The position numbers were made by a program, and so were the translations under genes. A model generated the notes under the pieces. It did not search any database, was not told the DNA's origin, and saw only the letters and a program-made list of their open reading frames with translations. DNA of 64,000 bases from Fischerella thermalis PCC 7521 (GTDB lineage Bacteria > Cyanobacteriota > Cyanobacteriia > Cyanobacteriales > Nostocaceae), in contig NZ_AJLL01000010.1 of NCBI RefSeq assembly GCF_000317225.1, positions 1-64,000 on the forward strand. The letters run 5' to 3'. Shown here piece after piece: positions 1-9,509 of this stretch (positions are counted from its first letter, which is position 1; every line of letters begins with the position of its first letter).

Positions 1-127
1 GAGGGGTGTCCGATAGGACGGGGTGAGGTTAATTTAAAGTCAGACGAGTGGAAAAAAACTTAACTATATTAGAAAAAGTAAATACGGACAAAACTTTTTT
101 ACCAATGACAAATGATAACCCTAACTA

Positions 128-155
128 GTAGAGACATGCCATGGCACGTCTCTAC
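128..155. repeat. 28-bp near-perfect palindrome
   Basis: The arms GTAGAGAC and GTCTCTAC flank a central GCCATGGC core, so the whole segment is an inverted repeat with one internal mismatch pair. Palindromes of this form are dispersed between genes in Nostocales genomes. It sits 35 bases upstream of the GNAT gene and could fold in its leader, but no function is evident. Confidence 0.6.
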
Positions 156-189
156 ATTCGTGCCCACCTAATTTATTATTGAAAGGTTA

Positions 190-705
190 ATGATTGATAT
201 TATTCCAGAAAGTAAGAAAGAAATCTTAGCAATTCGCCAATTAATCACAGAAGCTTTTGAGCAAGCTAAGGTAGCTGAACTTGTAGATATTATTCGGAAA
301 TCGGAGAATTTTATACCTGAACTATCATTAGTAGCAGTAGAAAAAGAAGAAGTATTAGGACACATTCTTTTTAGTCAGATTATCATTAAAACACCCAATC
401 AAACTATTCCAGCACTAGCACTAGCACCTTTAGCAGTAAAACCATCACACCAGCACCAAGGTATTGGTAGCAGATTGGTGCAAGTGGGTTTGTCAAAATG
501 TCGCGAATTAGATCATGCGATTGTTATTGTTGTTGGCGATCCACGTTATTATCAACGCTTTGGTTTCAAAACAGCAGGGAACTTTGGCTTACAATCATCA
601 TTATCTCTTCCTGATGAAGTTTTTATGGCGTTAGAGTTGCAACCTGCTGCTTTGAAAAATATTAGTGGTACTGTGCTATATCCTGCGTATTTTCAAAATC
701 TTTAA
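190..705 (+). CDS. GNAT family N-acetyltransferase
   Basis: This 171-residue protein has the size and layout of single-domain GNAT acetyltransferases of the YhbS type, which move an acetyl group from acetyl-CoA to an amine. The acetyl-CoA pyrophosphate loop is visible as QHQGIGSRL (about residues 92-100), preceded by the beta4 strand LAPLAVKPS. The segment GDPRYYQRFGF (about residues 117-127) is the usual YhbS-like motif after beta5. The ATG start has only a weak upstream GAAAGG. It is monocistronic, since the next gene is on the other strand. The substrate cannot be told from the sequence; a small molecule or a protein N-terminus are both possible. Confidence 0.85.
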   Translation: MIDIIPESKKEILAIRQLITEAFEQAKVAELVDIIRKSENFIPELSLVAVEKEEVLGHILFSQIIIKTPNQTIPALALAPLAVKPSHQHQGIGSRLVQVGLSKCRELDHAIVIVVGDPRYYQRFGFKTAGNFGLQSSLSLPDEVFMALELQPAALKNISGTVLYPAYFQNL

Positions 706-842
706 TTAGTAAAGATAAATCTAAGTTCAAACCTCAAAAAAGAACCTATTTTCTTTACATTTTTAATTTACTAGCCCCAAGTCCTAATCTCTGCTGTTGT
801 GTGGTGGAGCGTATGCAGCAGATAATAGCTAAAACTTAATTT

Positions 843-1739
843 TTACAGACTTGGACGCCAAAAAACACACTGCTTTTGGTGTTCGGAAAGATTTGCTTTT
901 GCTGCTAGTGATAGTAAGTCTTCCCAAGGCAGGGATGACTTGCAATAGAATGGATATGTAGGTTGTCTACTTGTATAGTCAAAAAAGATTGTGAATCTAT
1001 CTTGATCTATAGGAATTTTCCCCCTGTGAAAAACTTTGGAAGTAGCTGCAAAAACTACTGTACCAGCCGAACCAGTACATGATTTCCAAAAAGATGGGGA
1101 TAAAACATTTTGCAATCTTTTTTCTTGAATGTAACCATGTTTATATCTTAAAGAATGAGCTACAGTCGAAGTTAAAGATTGTGGAATATATTGAAAAGAA
1201 CCACTATTTTCATCTACATCATTTAAATACACGATTATCTTGAGAATTTTTCTGTCTTCTACGTCTATATGCCACAGTCTAGATTTTCGCTCAACAGAGT
1301 TAGCAAGATCTCTGCGAAAATATGCTCCATGGTAGGCTACAGGTAGACCAATATAATTCTCAACTATATCGAGTAAACGTTTTTCCAGCCCCCATATAAA
1401 TATTTCTGGATGCTGCATCATTTGTTCAGAATTAGCATGAACAACATATTCATGTTCTTCTGCACACACACTCTTTGCTACTTCTGGTATCAACTTTTGT
1501 GCAGCCAAAAACATTTTCCCTGTCTGTGGAATAGATAAAGCTTCTAGTGAAGTTACTACTACTCCTTCACGTCTGATAGATTCAACTAAACTAAAATCAG
1601 CTACTGAAAGAACAGGTAAATTTACTGAGTGCTGCTTAACAGCAGCTTCATAAGTCTGCTCAGCTTGATTTTGCAAGAACGAAATTTGATACAAATTCTT
1701 TAAAACGTGATTTCGTAGCTTTTTAACAAAAGTACTCAT
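843..1739 (-). CDS. Phytanoyl-CoA dioxygenase (PhyH)-like protein
   Basis: The C-terminal half carries a 2-oxoglutarate/Fe(II) oxygenase signature. The iron-binding HxD is seen in LWHIDVED, followed by the beta strand IIVYLNDVDENSGSFQYIP typical of PhyH proteins. A distal His is in VFHRG, and an Arg in DRFTIFFDYTS is the likely 2-oxoglutarate contact. The reading frame extends 28 codons further upstream to 1823, but those residues look unlike a domain. I therefore prefer the ATG at 1739, which begins MSTFVKKLRNH and gives 298 residues. Neither start has a clear Shine-Dalgarno sequence. It stands alone, and the substrate is unknown. The family assignment is moderately sure; activity is inferred from retained ligands. 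Confidence 0.65.
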   Translation of the reverse strand: MSTFVKKLRNHVLKNLYQISFLQNQAEQTYEAAVKQHSVNLPVLSVADFSLVESIRREGVVVTSLEALSIPQTGKMFLAAQKLIPEVAKSVCAEEHEYVVHANSEQMMQHPEIFIWGLEKRLLDIVENYIGLPVAYHGAYFRRDLANSVERKSRLWHIDVEDRKILKIIVYLNDVDENSGSFQYIPQSLTSTVAHSLRYKHGYIQEKRLQNVLSPSFWKSCTGSAGTVVFAATSKVFHRGKIPIDQDRFTIFFDYTSRQPTYPFYCKSSLPWEDLLSLAAKANLSEHQKQCVFWRPSL

Positions 1740-2280
1740 ATTTTCAGTTAATTTTTTTGATGAAACAGTGAGTAATGCATAATGTTTTTTTGTGAAGGTT
1801 GTCACCAGGCAAAGCATAAGCATTTTTTTTAGTTCAATACCTACTTTATAGGCTGGTGTTTATTTTTTCGTTCTACTTAGTTTTGATGTATTGTAAGTAG
1901 TATTAAGTGTACTTGTCTAATCAATCATAATGGTTTTCATGAAAAATTTATCGTTACTTTACAAAAATGAACTAGGTGATTACCGTATCATGTAAAGATG
2001 AGTATTAGTATCTGCAAAATTAATATTGTGAACTAAAGTTTTAGAAAGATTTTATACTCATCAATGCATATTTAAGTGTACGGTTAATATCATGCTAACT
2101 GCTGTCATAGGTGTTAATTTTTCCAGGAGAAATAGCAATTAAATTCATTAGAAAGAGAAAATTAATACGTATGGATTTGAGTTCAGATTCAGTCTGTAGT
2201 TTGGTATATCCTACAGGAAGAGTAGTATAAATTCCTGATTTACCCCTAAAACTTTGTTTTTGGCAGTTATACGGCAAAAA
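1740..2280. other. AT-rich intergenic region
   Basis: This region lies between the divergent oxygenase and lipoprotein genes and should hold both promoters. A 60-codon minus-strand frame at 2095-2277 has no ribosome-binding site or recognisable composition and I regard it as chance. I see no repeat or RNA structure here. Confidence 0.5.
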
Positions 2281-2685
2281 ATGCGGCTAACAATCATTGT
2301 CATTGTGCTATTGGTACTGACTGCATGTACTACCAGCGTACTTACACCACCTCATGAGTTAGTGGAAAAAGCGATCGCACTTCAGTTGGAGAAAACCCAA
2401 CAGCAACTCAACCAACAGTTGGATCTTGATTTTCAGGGATTTCAAATTAACCACCTGTCAATTACCCAAGAAAAACCTTTGACTATTGAAAATCTGATTA
2501 CCTACCAAGTTCGTGGAAGCTACGATTTCACCTTCAAGCTACCGAAACGAAAATTAACACAACTAAACAAACCGTTTGAAGTGTATCTGCAACTGCAAAA
2601 AGAGGGTAAGACGTGGCGGTTACTACTTCCAGAACAGAGTCGTAAAGATACTGAAGCCGTTTGGCACAGTTATCTGATTGAGTAG
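2281..2685 (+). CDS. Small lipoprotein, conserved hypothetical
   Basis: The protein begins MRLTIIVIVLLVLTAC, a short basic n-region, a hydrophobic core and a lipobox ending in Cys16. It is therefore expected to be lipid-modified by signal peptidase II processing and membrane-anchored. The mature part (about 118 residues) is mixed alpha/beta with a Gln/Leu-rich helix (residues about 32-45) and a basic stretch KLPKRKLTQ. An upstream TTG at 2254 is also in frame, but only the ATG at 2281 puts the signal sequence at the N terminus. I do not recognise a catalytic motif. It is monocistronic. Confidence 0.7.
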   Translation: MRLTIIVIVLLVLTACTTSVLTPPHELVEKAIALQLEKTQQQLNQQLDLDFQGFQINHLSITQEKPLTIENLITYQVRGSYDFTFKLPKRKLTQLNKPFEVYLQLQKEGKTWRLLLPEQSRKDTEAVWHSYLIE

Positions 2686-3233
2686 TGTTTCGGTAAAGCA
2701 TCGGAATAATATATTTTTTAACGCAAAGGAACGCAAAGGTTCACGCAGAGGGACGCAGAGTTGAGATATGTTTTGGAAGAAAAGTTTTTTTATCTTTTGG
2801 GGTAGAAGGGGTACGCACAGATAAATTTTAAGTTAACAAAAGGTTATTAATGAGTAATCTGATTTTGAGCAGTACCTGAAAAATTTCATCACACATTCTT
2901 TATTTATCGGTTCTTTTACCTTTACGCATAACTTTAATTTTGCCTAATATCAAGTTCGGCTAATTGCTTACGATATTATGCTTAGTTGTTGGGCATTGAG
3001 CATTGAGCATTGGGCATGGGAAAATGATTAGTCAGTATCTTTATTACCTATTACCAATTACCCATTACCAATTACCAGCCTACGCAACAGTATAAGTATT
3101 CAAGTGAACATGATATAACTACTTGGTGTGATAATTTCTAAAATTTGAAGTTAAACCTAAAGGCTGATGGATTAAGTATGAAACCTGATTAATCTTTTAT
3201 ATGATTGGTGTTTGTTTCAGAGTAAGTTTTCAG
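2686..3233. other. Intergenic region with repeat tracts
   Basis: The region contains the dispersed motif ACGCAAAGG/ACGCAGAG (about 2720-2762) and the heptad tracts listed separately. No reading frame looks coding. Confidence 0.5.
2991..3079. repeat. Heptad short tandem repeats (STRR)
   Basis: Two adjoining tracts are present: four units of GGGCATT/GAGCATT (2991-3018), then AATTACC-type units (about 3044-3078). The second is the reverse complement of the GGTAATT tracts found at 45556 and 50183. Heptameric STRRs are well known in heterocystous cyanobacteria. Confidence 0.75.
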
Positions 3234-3474
3234 ATGGCATCTACATTTGATTGGGAACAAATTAATCTACGGAAGTTGTGGAGAGTATCACGGGGTTAAT
3301 TTTTTTCACCCGTAATTATTCCTCTAGCTGCTGGGATTAAGTGCGATCGCTTTACGGCAATTGTTGGTTAAAGGGTTGCAAATCGATGAAATACCTTGGT
3401 ATACGTTGGCTTGCTATGCTTTTGATTCTTTTGTCAAGTTAAATTCCACAAATGAATCACAAAGTAAAAATTAA
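3234..3474 (+). pseudogene. Degraded small gene (stop plus frameshift)
   Basis: An ATG at 3234 opens MASTFDWEQINLRKLWRVSRG and is then stopped by TAA at 3297-3299. The same frame continues with FFSPVIIPLAAGI. A +1 shift near 3328 restores a sensible sequence, LLGLSAIALRQLLVKGLQI, running to a TAA at 3472-3474. A HIP1 site lies inside. Codon choice and smooth composition across both breaks suggest a once-coding gene of about 80 codons with one nonsense change and one indel. I do not recognise the family; the middle part is hydrophobic. It precedes the ATPase gene by about 95 bases, so the two may once have been cotranscribed. Confidence 0.45.
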
Positions 3475-3569
3475 GAAGAAATCTTCAATATTTTTTTGCT
3501 AATAGCTAACTTATTGGTTATAAAAATCATGCTGTTGAAAGTTCTCTTTATACTTGTGAAGTAGCAGGA

Positions 3570-6500
3570 GTGAGTATTTCTGTGGTTAAAATTATTCACA
3601 ATCAAGTCAAAGGCAGAGCTAGATATAAAGTTAAAGAACTTTACCGCTCAGAATCTCTCAAAAAATATCTTGAGCGATCGCTATCAGAAATGTCAGGAAT
3701 TAATTACGTATCTGCCAATCCATTGACTAGCAATATTCTGGTTATTTTTGAAAAAGAATATAGTGCTGACAAGGTAGCATTATTAATTGAGCAAAATATT
3801 TCCCAATATCAAAAATTAGCTAATAAATCATTAGAAAAATATTCATCGAAAACTAAAAAAGAATTAACAAAAGCAACACAAAAGCCAATTGTTAATGCCC
3901 AAGCACAAAGAATAAAGAACTGGCATCTCATGGAAACAGATGCTGTTCTAACTGCATTTAATACTTCAAAACAGTCAGGATTATCTAGTAAGTCTGCTGC
4001 TGAAAATTTAAATAAATATGGTCCGAATTTTTTAGCAACAGCAAAAACTCGTTCTGATTTGAGTATTTTGATTGACCAATTCAAGTCTTTGCCAGTTGCT
4101 TTGTTGGGGGTTGCTGCGGGTGTTTCTGTTTTCACCGGAGGACTGATTGATGCCTTAGTGATTCTGGGTGTTGTTGGTTTGAATGCTGCGATTGGTTATA
4201 GAACAGAAAGTCAGTCAGAAAGAATTATTCACTCTCTCGGCAGTCATCAGGAGACCTCGACTTGGGTAATTAGAAATGGTAAGCAAATCGAAATTCCCAT
4301 AGAAGATGTTGTTATTGGCGATATTTTAGTTCTGAAAACTGGTGGTTACATAGCAGCAGATGCCCGGTTGCTAGAGGCAGAAAATCTCAGTGTTGATGAG
4401 TCGGCTTTGACTGGGGAAAGCATACCTGTAACTAAATCAACATCATCCTTAACAGGTGAAGATATTCCTTTGGCAGATCGTACAAACATGGTCTACAAGG
4501 GAACTCTGGTAACTGGTGGTCAAGGCTTGGCTGTGGTAGTAGCAACAGCCAAATTTACGGAGATGGGCAAGATTCAACAATTGGTAGGCGAAGCAACTAC
4601 AACCGAAACTCCCTTAACCAGACAACTCAATCAAGTAGGTAGCCAACTAGTAGCAATTGGTATGGGAATTTGTGGTCTGGTTTTTGGCATTGGGGTATTG
4701 CGGGGATACGGTTTGCTGCAAATGCTGCAATCATCTATATCCCTAGCGGTTGCTGCCGTTCCGGAAGGATTACCCACCATTGCCACTACAACCTTGGCTT
4801 TGGGCATCCAAGATATGCGCCAGCGTAATGTCCTCGTCCGCAGTCTCAGCGCTGTAGAAGCTTTGGGTTCGGTGCAAACGATTTGCTTGGATAAAACCGG
4901 AACAATTACAGAGAACCGCATGTCTGTCGTCGAAGTGCATACAGACAGCCAACAAATTAATGTGTCTGAGGGAGAATTTATTGCCAACGGCGAGAATATC
5001 AACCCCTATGCTTGTGATCAACTATTAAAACTGATTCATGTATCGGTTCTCTGCAATGAAAGTGAAGTGAACCAAGACCAAGACGGCGAGTATAGCATCA
5101 AAGGATCAGCAACAGAAAATGCCTTGATTCACATGGCGATCGCTGCTGGGGTAAATGTCACCCAACTCAGACAAAAGTATAAGTTGCTGCAAACTAATCT
5201 GCGTTCAGAGAACCGGAATATTATGAGTACGGTTCACACAACTGAGAATCACCATAACTTGGTAGCTGTGAAAGGTAGTCCCGGAGAAGTTGCCCAGATC
5301 TGCAAATTTTGGTTCAAAGACGGAGAAATCACAACTTTAACAGAACAAGACAGGCGGGCAATAGAAATAGAAAATGACCGCATGGCAGGAAAAGCACTGA
5401 GAGTGCTGGGTATAGCTTATACAATTCTCGATGAAAACAACAACAGGCAAAATCCGGAGCAAGACCTGACATGGCTTGGTCTTGTGGGTATGGCAGATCC
5501 AGTTCGCAAAGGTGTCAAAGAGTTAATAGCTCAATTCCACGAGGCTGGTATTGATACGGTGATGATTACCGGGGATCAAAGTCCTACTGCCTATGCGATC
5601 GCTAAGGAATTAGAATTAAGCCGAGAATCACAACTAGAAATTCTTGATTCTACCGACCTCAATAATCTTACCCCAGAAGCACTGACAGCACTCGCTGATA
5701 AAGTAGATGTCTTTGCCCGCATCAGTCCCAGCAATAAACTGCAAATCGTCCAAGCATTACAAAGCGCCGGACAAGTAGTGGCGATGACAGGCGATGGTAT
5801 TAATGATGCCCCAGCCTTGAAAGCAGCCCAAGTCGGTGTAGCAATGGGCAAAGGCGGAACAGATGTAGCGCGTGAAGTTGCAGATATCGTCCTGGAAGAT
5901 GACAGGCTAGAAACAATGATTGTTGCCGTTAGTCAGGGTAGGACAATTTACAACAACATCAGAAAATCGGTGCATTTCCTGCTTGCTACCAACATCAGCG
6001 AAATCATTGTCATGACAACCGCCACCGCCGTCGGTATTGGTGAACCACTGAACGCCATACAACTGCTTTGGCTGAATTTAGTCACCGATATTTTCCCTGG
6101 TCTTTCTCTCGCCTTGGAAGCACCAGAACCAGATGTTCTGAGTCAGCCTCCCCGCAACCCAGAGGAACCAATCGTTAAGCATTCCGATTTTGGCAGAATC
6201 GCTTTTGAGGCTGGAAGCATATCCCTCAGCACTCTAACAGCTTATGGATACGGCATCCGCAAATATGGCATTAGTCCCCAAGCCAGCACCATTGCCTTTA
6301 TGAGTCTGACATCAGCCCAACTATTACATACAATTAGCTGCCGTTCGGAAAAACACAGCATATTTAATTCAGAAAAAATCCCCAATAATCCTTATTTAAA
6401 TGCTGCCATTGTCGGTTCTTTTGCGATCCAACTTCTGGCGATTGCTCTTCCACCATTGCGGAGTCTTTTGAAGCTTACGCCTATTAATATTGTGGATGGT

Positions 6501-6620
6501 CTTGTAATTGGTGCTAGTGCTTTGTTGCCCTTGTTGGTAAATGAAAGTACGAAGAATATGAGCTTAGGTGAAAATCACAACACGCTGCCTTACCTGCACA
6601 AACACAGCTTGCCTAAATAA
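3570..6620 (+). CDS. Type II P-type cation-transporting ATPase with N-terminal HMA-like domain
   Basis: This is an ATP-driven inner-membrane cation pump of the Ca2+-ATPase/PacL class. Residues 1-80 form an HMA-like ferredoxin fold without the metal-binding CxxC. The cation-ATPase N domain follows (about 115-160), then TGES (281-284), the transmembrane PEGLP (398-402) typical of Ca2+-type pumps, the phosphorylated Asp441 in DKTGT, KGSPGE in the nucleotide domain, and TGDGINDAP (from 740). A C-terminal helix bundle includes NLVTDIFPGLSLALE. AGGAG at 3566-3570 overlaps the GTG at 3570, so the GTG four codons on (3582) may be the real start. Length (1016) fits the family. Ca2+ is the likely ion, but Mn2+ or Na+ cannot be excluded. 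Confidence 0.9.
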   Translation: MSISVVKIIHNQVKGRARYKVKELYRSESLKKYLERSLSEMSGINYVSANPLTSNILVIFEKEYSADKVALLIEQNISQYQKLANKSLEKYSSKTKKELTKATQKPIVNAQAQRIKNWHLMETDAVLTAFNTSKQSGLSSKSAAENLNKYGPNFLATAKTRSDLSILIDQFKSLPVALLGVAAGVSVFTGGLIDALVILGVVGLNAAIGYRTESQSERIIHSLGSHQETSTWVIRNGKQIEIPIEDVVIGDILVLKTGGYIAADARLLEAENLSVDESALTGESIPVTKSTSSLTGEDIPLADRTNMVYKGTLVTGGQGLAVVVATAKFTEMGKIQQLVGEATTTETPLTRQLNQVGSQLVAIGMGICGLVFGIGVLRGYGLLQMLQSSISLAVAAVPEGLPTIATTTLALGIQDMRQRNVLVRSLSAVEALGSVQTICLDKTGTITENRMSVVEVHTDSQQINVSEGEFIANGENINPYACDQLLKLIHVSVLCNESEVNQDQDGEYSIKGSATENALIHMAIAAGVNVTQLRQKYKLLQTNLRSENRNIMSTVHTTENHHNLVAVKGSPGEVAQICKFWFKDGEITTLTEQDRRAIEIENDRMAGKALRVLGIAYTILDENNNRQNPEQDLTWLGLVGMADPVRKGVKELIAQFHEAGIDTVMITGDQSPTAYAIAKELELSRESQLEILDSTDLNNLTPEALTALADKVDVFARISPSNKLQIVQALQSAGQVVAMTGDGINDAPALKAAQVGVAMGKGGTDVAREVADIVLEDDRLETMIVAVSQGRTIYNNIRKSVHFLLATNISEIIVMTTATAVGIGEPLNAIQLLWLNLVTDIFPGLSLALEAPEPDVLSQPPRNPEEPIVKHSDFGRIAFEAGSISLSTLTAYGYGIRKYGISPQASTIAFMSLTSAQLLHTISCRSEKHSIFNSEKIPNNPYLNAAIVGSFAIQLLAIALPPLRSLLKLTPINIVDGLVIGASALLPLLVNESTKNMSLGENHNTLPYLHKHSLPK

Positions 6621-6689
6621 GCTTTTATACTCTTAGTCAGCCTGCGCGGACTTTGTTTTTTTAGCTGCGACTTCTAGTCGCCAGGAACT

Positions 6690-7874
6690 ATGAAAAAAGA
6701 CTTCATGTTTACATCAGAATCTGTAACAGAGGGACATCCTGATAAACTTTGTGATCAAATTAGCGATGCGATCGTAGACCGTTTTCTTCAGCAAGACCCT
6801 TATGCGCGGATCATTACAGAATGTGCTGTATCTACGGGTATTGTGTTTATTGCAGGTAGATTTGAACCTAGTGCCAACGTAGATTTTACTAATGTTGCCA
6901 GAAAAGTAATTGATCAGGTAGGCTACGAACATACAGAATTTAATGGCAGAACTTGCAGTATTTTGACTAGTCTTTCGGAATTGCCAGTAGATCAGACTTA
7001 TTCTTTTCGTGAACAGGAATTATCTGATGAACAGATAGAGCAAATTCCTGTGAAAAATCAAGCTACAGTTTTTGGTTTTGCCTGCAATCAAACTTCTGTT
7101 TTAATGCCTTTACCAATTTGGTTAGCTCATAAACTGGCAAAGCAAATTAGTGAAGTCAGACGTGAAAATATACTCTCTTATCTCACTCCCGATGGTAAAA
7201 CTCAGGTAGGAGTTGAATATCGCAATCGCCGGCCTTATAGAATTCATAGCCTCACAGTTATTGCCAGCCAAAATAAAGCTAAATATCCTGATTTACAACA
7301 ACTTCGTGAGGATATTTACGAAACAGTAATTAAACCAGTATTTGAAACTGAAGAAATTAAACCAGATGAAAAAACAAGGATATTTATCAATCCTGATGGG
7401 CAATTTATTAGAGGTGGCCCTGCTGCTCATTCTGGGTTAACAGGCAGAAAAAATGCCATAGATACTTATGGAGAATATGCACAGCATAGTGGTTCTGCTC
7501 TGAGCGGCAAAGATCCAATTAGAATAGATAGAGTCGGGGCTTATGCTGCCCGTTATGCAGCTAAAAATGTTGTAGCAGCAGGTCTTGCTGATGAATGTGA
7601 GGTGCAGTTAAGTTATTCAATCGGGATTTCTCGACCAGTTAGCATTCAGGTAGAAACTTTTGGCACAGGCAAAATTCCAGATGAAGAAATTACACAACTG
7701 CTAGAAAAACATTTTGATTTTCGTTTAGCAGGAATTGTTAAAGAATTTAATTTGAGATTTTTACCTTCGATGCATAAAGGTGGTTTTTACAGAAAATTAG
7801 CTGTTTATGGTCATGTAGGTAGAAATGATTTGGAACTACCTTGGGAAAAAATAGATAAGGTTGGTGTGTTTTAA
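6690..7874 (+). CDS. metK: S-adenosylmethionine synthetase (MetK), divergent form
   Basis: It makes S-adenosylmethionine from methionine and ATP. Hallmarks are GHPDK at 15-19, GLTGRK at 249-254 and SGKDP at 272-276, followed by YAARYAAKNVVAAGLA. The usual GGPxGDAGLTGRK segment instead reads GGPAAHSGLTGRK, and the glycine-rich loop reads SGSALSGKDP rather than GGGAFSGKDP. At 394 residues it is somewhat shorter than the usual cyanobacterial enzyme. These differences suggest a paralog or a transferred lineage rather than the main housekeeping copy, which was not seen in this window. It follows the ATPase by 69 bases in the same direction, so cotranscription is possible. Confidence 0.88.
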   Translation: MKKDFMFTSESVTEGHPDKLCDQISDAIVDRFLQQDPYARIITECAVSTGIVFIAGRFEPSANVDFTNVARKVIDQVGYEHTEFNGRTCSILTSLSELPVDQTYSFREQELSDEQIEQIPVKNQATVFGFACNQTSVLMPLPIWLAHKLAKQISEVRRENILSYLTPDGKTQVGVEYRNRRPYRIHSLTVIASQNKAKYPDLQQLREDIYETVIKPVFETEEIKPDEKTRIFINPDGQFIRGGPAAHSGLTGRKNAIDTYGEYAQHSGSALSGKDPIRIDRVGAYAARYAAKNVVAAGLADECEVQLSYSIGISRPVSIQVETFGTGKIPDEEITQLLEKHFDFRLAGIVKEFNLRFLPSMHKGGFYRKLAVYGHVGRNDLELPWEKIDKVGVF

Positions 7875-7876
7875 AA

Positions 7877-7956
7877 GTTCATAGTCCAGAGTCAATAGTC
7901 CATAGTCCATAATCCATAGTAGTAACTATTAACGATTGACTATTGACCATTGACAA
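7877..7956. repeat. STRR tract (AGTCCAT/TTGACTA type)
   Basis: Imperfect heptads such as AGTCAAT, AGTCCAT and TTGACCA form a loosely self-complementary tract between the convergent metK and membrane-protein genes. A sister tract lies at 60964-61045. Confidence 0.65.
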
Positions 7957-7958
7957 AC

Positions 7959-8384
7959 TTAAGCAGGTTGTTGCTCTTTTTGACGATAAATATAATCGCA
8001 ATATACTGCCCAAGTAGCGCCAAATAAACCTGTTAAAGAACCTGCGATCGCTGCTGCAATACCCCAACCGGCTGGCCCAAACCAGTCTGTAATTTCACAC
8101 AATATTGCTGTGGTTGCTTTGGAAACAATATAAGCTGTTCCTACTGCTGCTACTGTTACTAAACCTAACTCTGCCAACATGTCTATTAATTGTTTGTTGG
8201 ATAATTCTTCCTGAAAATAGATTTTCCAGATCGAAGTGTACATGGCAATATCAGAGGTCGTTAAGACAACCTGCTTCGGAACTTCTACGCCAGGAGTCGG
8301 CGCAGCTGAAATACCACCACCACCAATGGCGCAAGCAGCGATCGCAATCGCTACATCTAATCTTTTTTTGCCCAAACTACTCAC
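7959..8384 (-). CDS. Small membrane protein, hypothetical
   Basis: The 141-residue product has an N-terminal hydrophobic Gly/Ala-rich segment (about 10-28, VAIAIAACAIGGGG). A soluble helical stretch rich in Glu and Leu follows, then two transmembrane-like segments (about 72-92 and 100-122, FGPAGWGIAAAIAGSLTG). The start is GTG at 8384, chosen because AGGAG lies 8 bases upstream; a nearer ATG in another frame stops after two codons. I do not recognise the family. The layout resembles membrane-associated helical domains found behind some cyanobacterial GTPases, but that is a loose comparison. Confidence 0.7.
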   Translation of the reverse strand: MSSLGKKRLDVAIAIAACAIGGGGISAAPTPGVEVPKQVVLTTSDIAMYTSIWKIYFQEELSNKQLIDMLAELGLVTVAAVGTAYIVSKATTAILCEITDWFGPAGWGIAAAIAGSLTGLFGATWAVYCDYIYRQKEQQPA

Positions 8385-8522
8385 CGCATGATCTCCTGTA
8401 AATTTTGTCTAGTTTCTAGAGTAGATAAAAACAAGTTTGAGTCCCCCAGATCCCCGACTTTTCTAAAAAATTGGCAATCTTGAAGAGATTAGAATTTGAA
8501 TATATCTTGAATATATCAACGA

Positions 8523-9509
8523 CTATCCACCTATTTGCGACATGGTACGAGTATAGGCGCCTGTTGTGCCTGAATCACGTGACTTAAAGTTGATTTCTGG
8601 CTTAATGGCTAGTAACTCTCTCACCTTTTGCCGAAGTTCAGTGGTACTAACTCCAGTTCGTAAAGCTGTTTTTAAATCTATTTGCCCAGTTTCATTTAAT
8701 AAACACGGACGTAACCAACCATCAGCAGAAAGACGCATCCGATTACAACGATCGCAAAAACACTCGGACATCTGACTGATAAAACCCAACGTCCCCTTTG
8801 CTCCCGGAATTTGAAATATATCGGCTGGACCGCTACCACGAACTTGTGATTCTGTCAATCCCCAGCGTGCGTGGATGCGTTGCCTGAGTTCGGCAGAAGA
8901 TATCCAACCGCGATCGCCAAATAATGACAGATTACCAATTGGCATAAACTCGATAAAGCGGACATGCCATTGTTTGTCAATGGTCAATGCTGCTAGATCC
9001 AAAATTTCCTGGTCGTTAACATCAGGGATAACCACAACATTTATTTTCAACGGGTCAAATCCGACACTATAAGCCGCTTGAATTCCATTCCACACATCTT
9101 GCCAACGAGAACGACCACGATTGCCAATAATTTGGTCAAAAACCTCAGGATCGAGAGAATCCAAGCTAATATTAATCCGCCGTAATCCAGCATGGTAGAG
9201 ACTTTGCGCCATCGGGGCGAGTAAAAAGCCGTTGGTTGTCATCGAGAGGTCTTGTGTTTCCCGAAAAGAAGCGATCGCCCTCACCAATTCCACCACACGC
9301 GGACGTAACAAAGGTTCTCCCCCTGTTAAACGAAACCGGGTAAATCCTACAGGTATAAAAACTTTTTGAATGAGGGTGAGCAATTCCTCATCAGTCAATA
9401 AATCTTGCTTGAGGATATAGTCTAGTTCTGTCCCCTCTGGCATACAGTATTGACAGCGGAAATTACAGCGATCAATTAAACTAATCCGGAGGTAATCAAC
9501 CTGGTTCAT
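8523..9509 (-). CDS. moaA: GTP 3',8-cyclase MoaA
   Basis: MoaA is the radical-SAM enzyme that, with MoaC, converts GTP to cyclic pyranopterin monophosphate in molybdenum cofactor synthesis. The radical-SAM cluster ligands are Cys15, Cys19 and Cys22 in CNFRCQYC. The second [4Fe-4S] site is seen near the C terminus as CDRC followed 14 residues later by RPCLL. The catalytic C-terminal Gly-Gly tail is present (MSQIGG). The 328-residue length is normal and LTGGEPLLR is intact. No other moa genes are nearby, so the pathway is completed elsewhere. Molybdoenzymes such as nitrate reductase are the likely customers. Confidence 0.95.
   Translation of the reverse strand: MNQVDYLRISLIDRCNFRCQYCMPEGTELDYILKQDLLTDEELLTLIQKVFIPVGFTRFRLTGGEPLLRPRVVELVRAIASFRETQDLSMTTNGFLLAPMAQSLYHAGLRRINISLDSLDPEVFDQIIGNRGRSRWQDVWNGIQAAYSVGFDPLKINVVVIPDVNDQEILDLAALTIDKQWHVRFIEFMPIGNLSLFGDRGWISSAELRQRIHARWGLTESQVRGSGPADIFQIPGAKGTLGFISQMSECFCDRCNRMRLSADGWLRPCLLNETGQIDLKTALRTGVSTTELRQKVRELLAIKPEINFKSRDSGTTGAYTRTMSQIGG

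Noticed and set aside
2095-2277. 60-codon minus-strand frame before the lipoprotein gene
   Set aside because: No ribosome-binding site, no domain-like composition, and it covers the likely promoter region.
8105-8401. 98-residue Leu-rich frame on the plus strand
   Set aside because: It lies antisense to the membrane-protein gene, which has AGGAG at good spacing; the Leu run mirrors Ala/Thr codons on the other strand.
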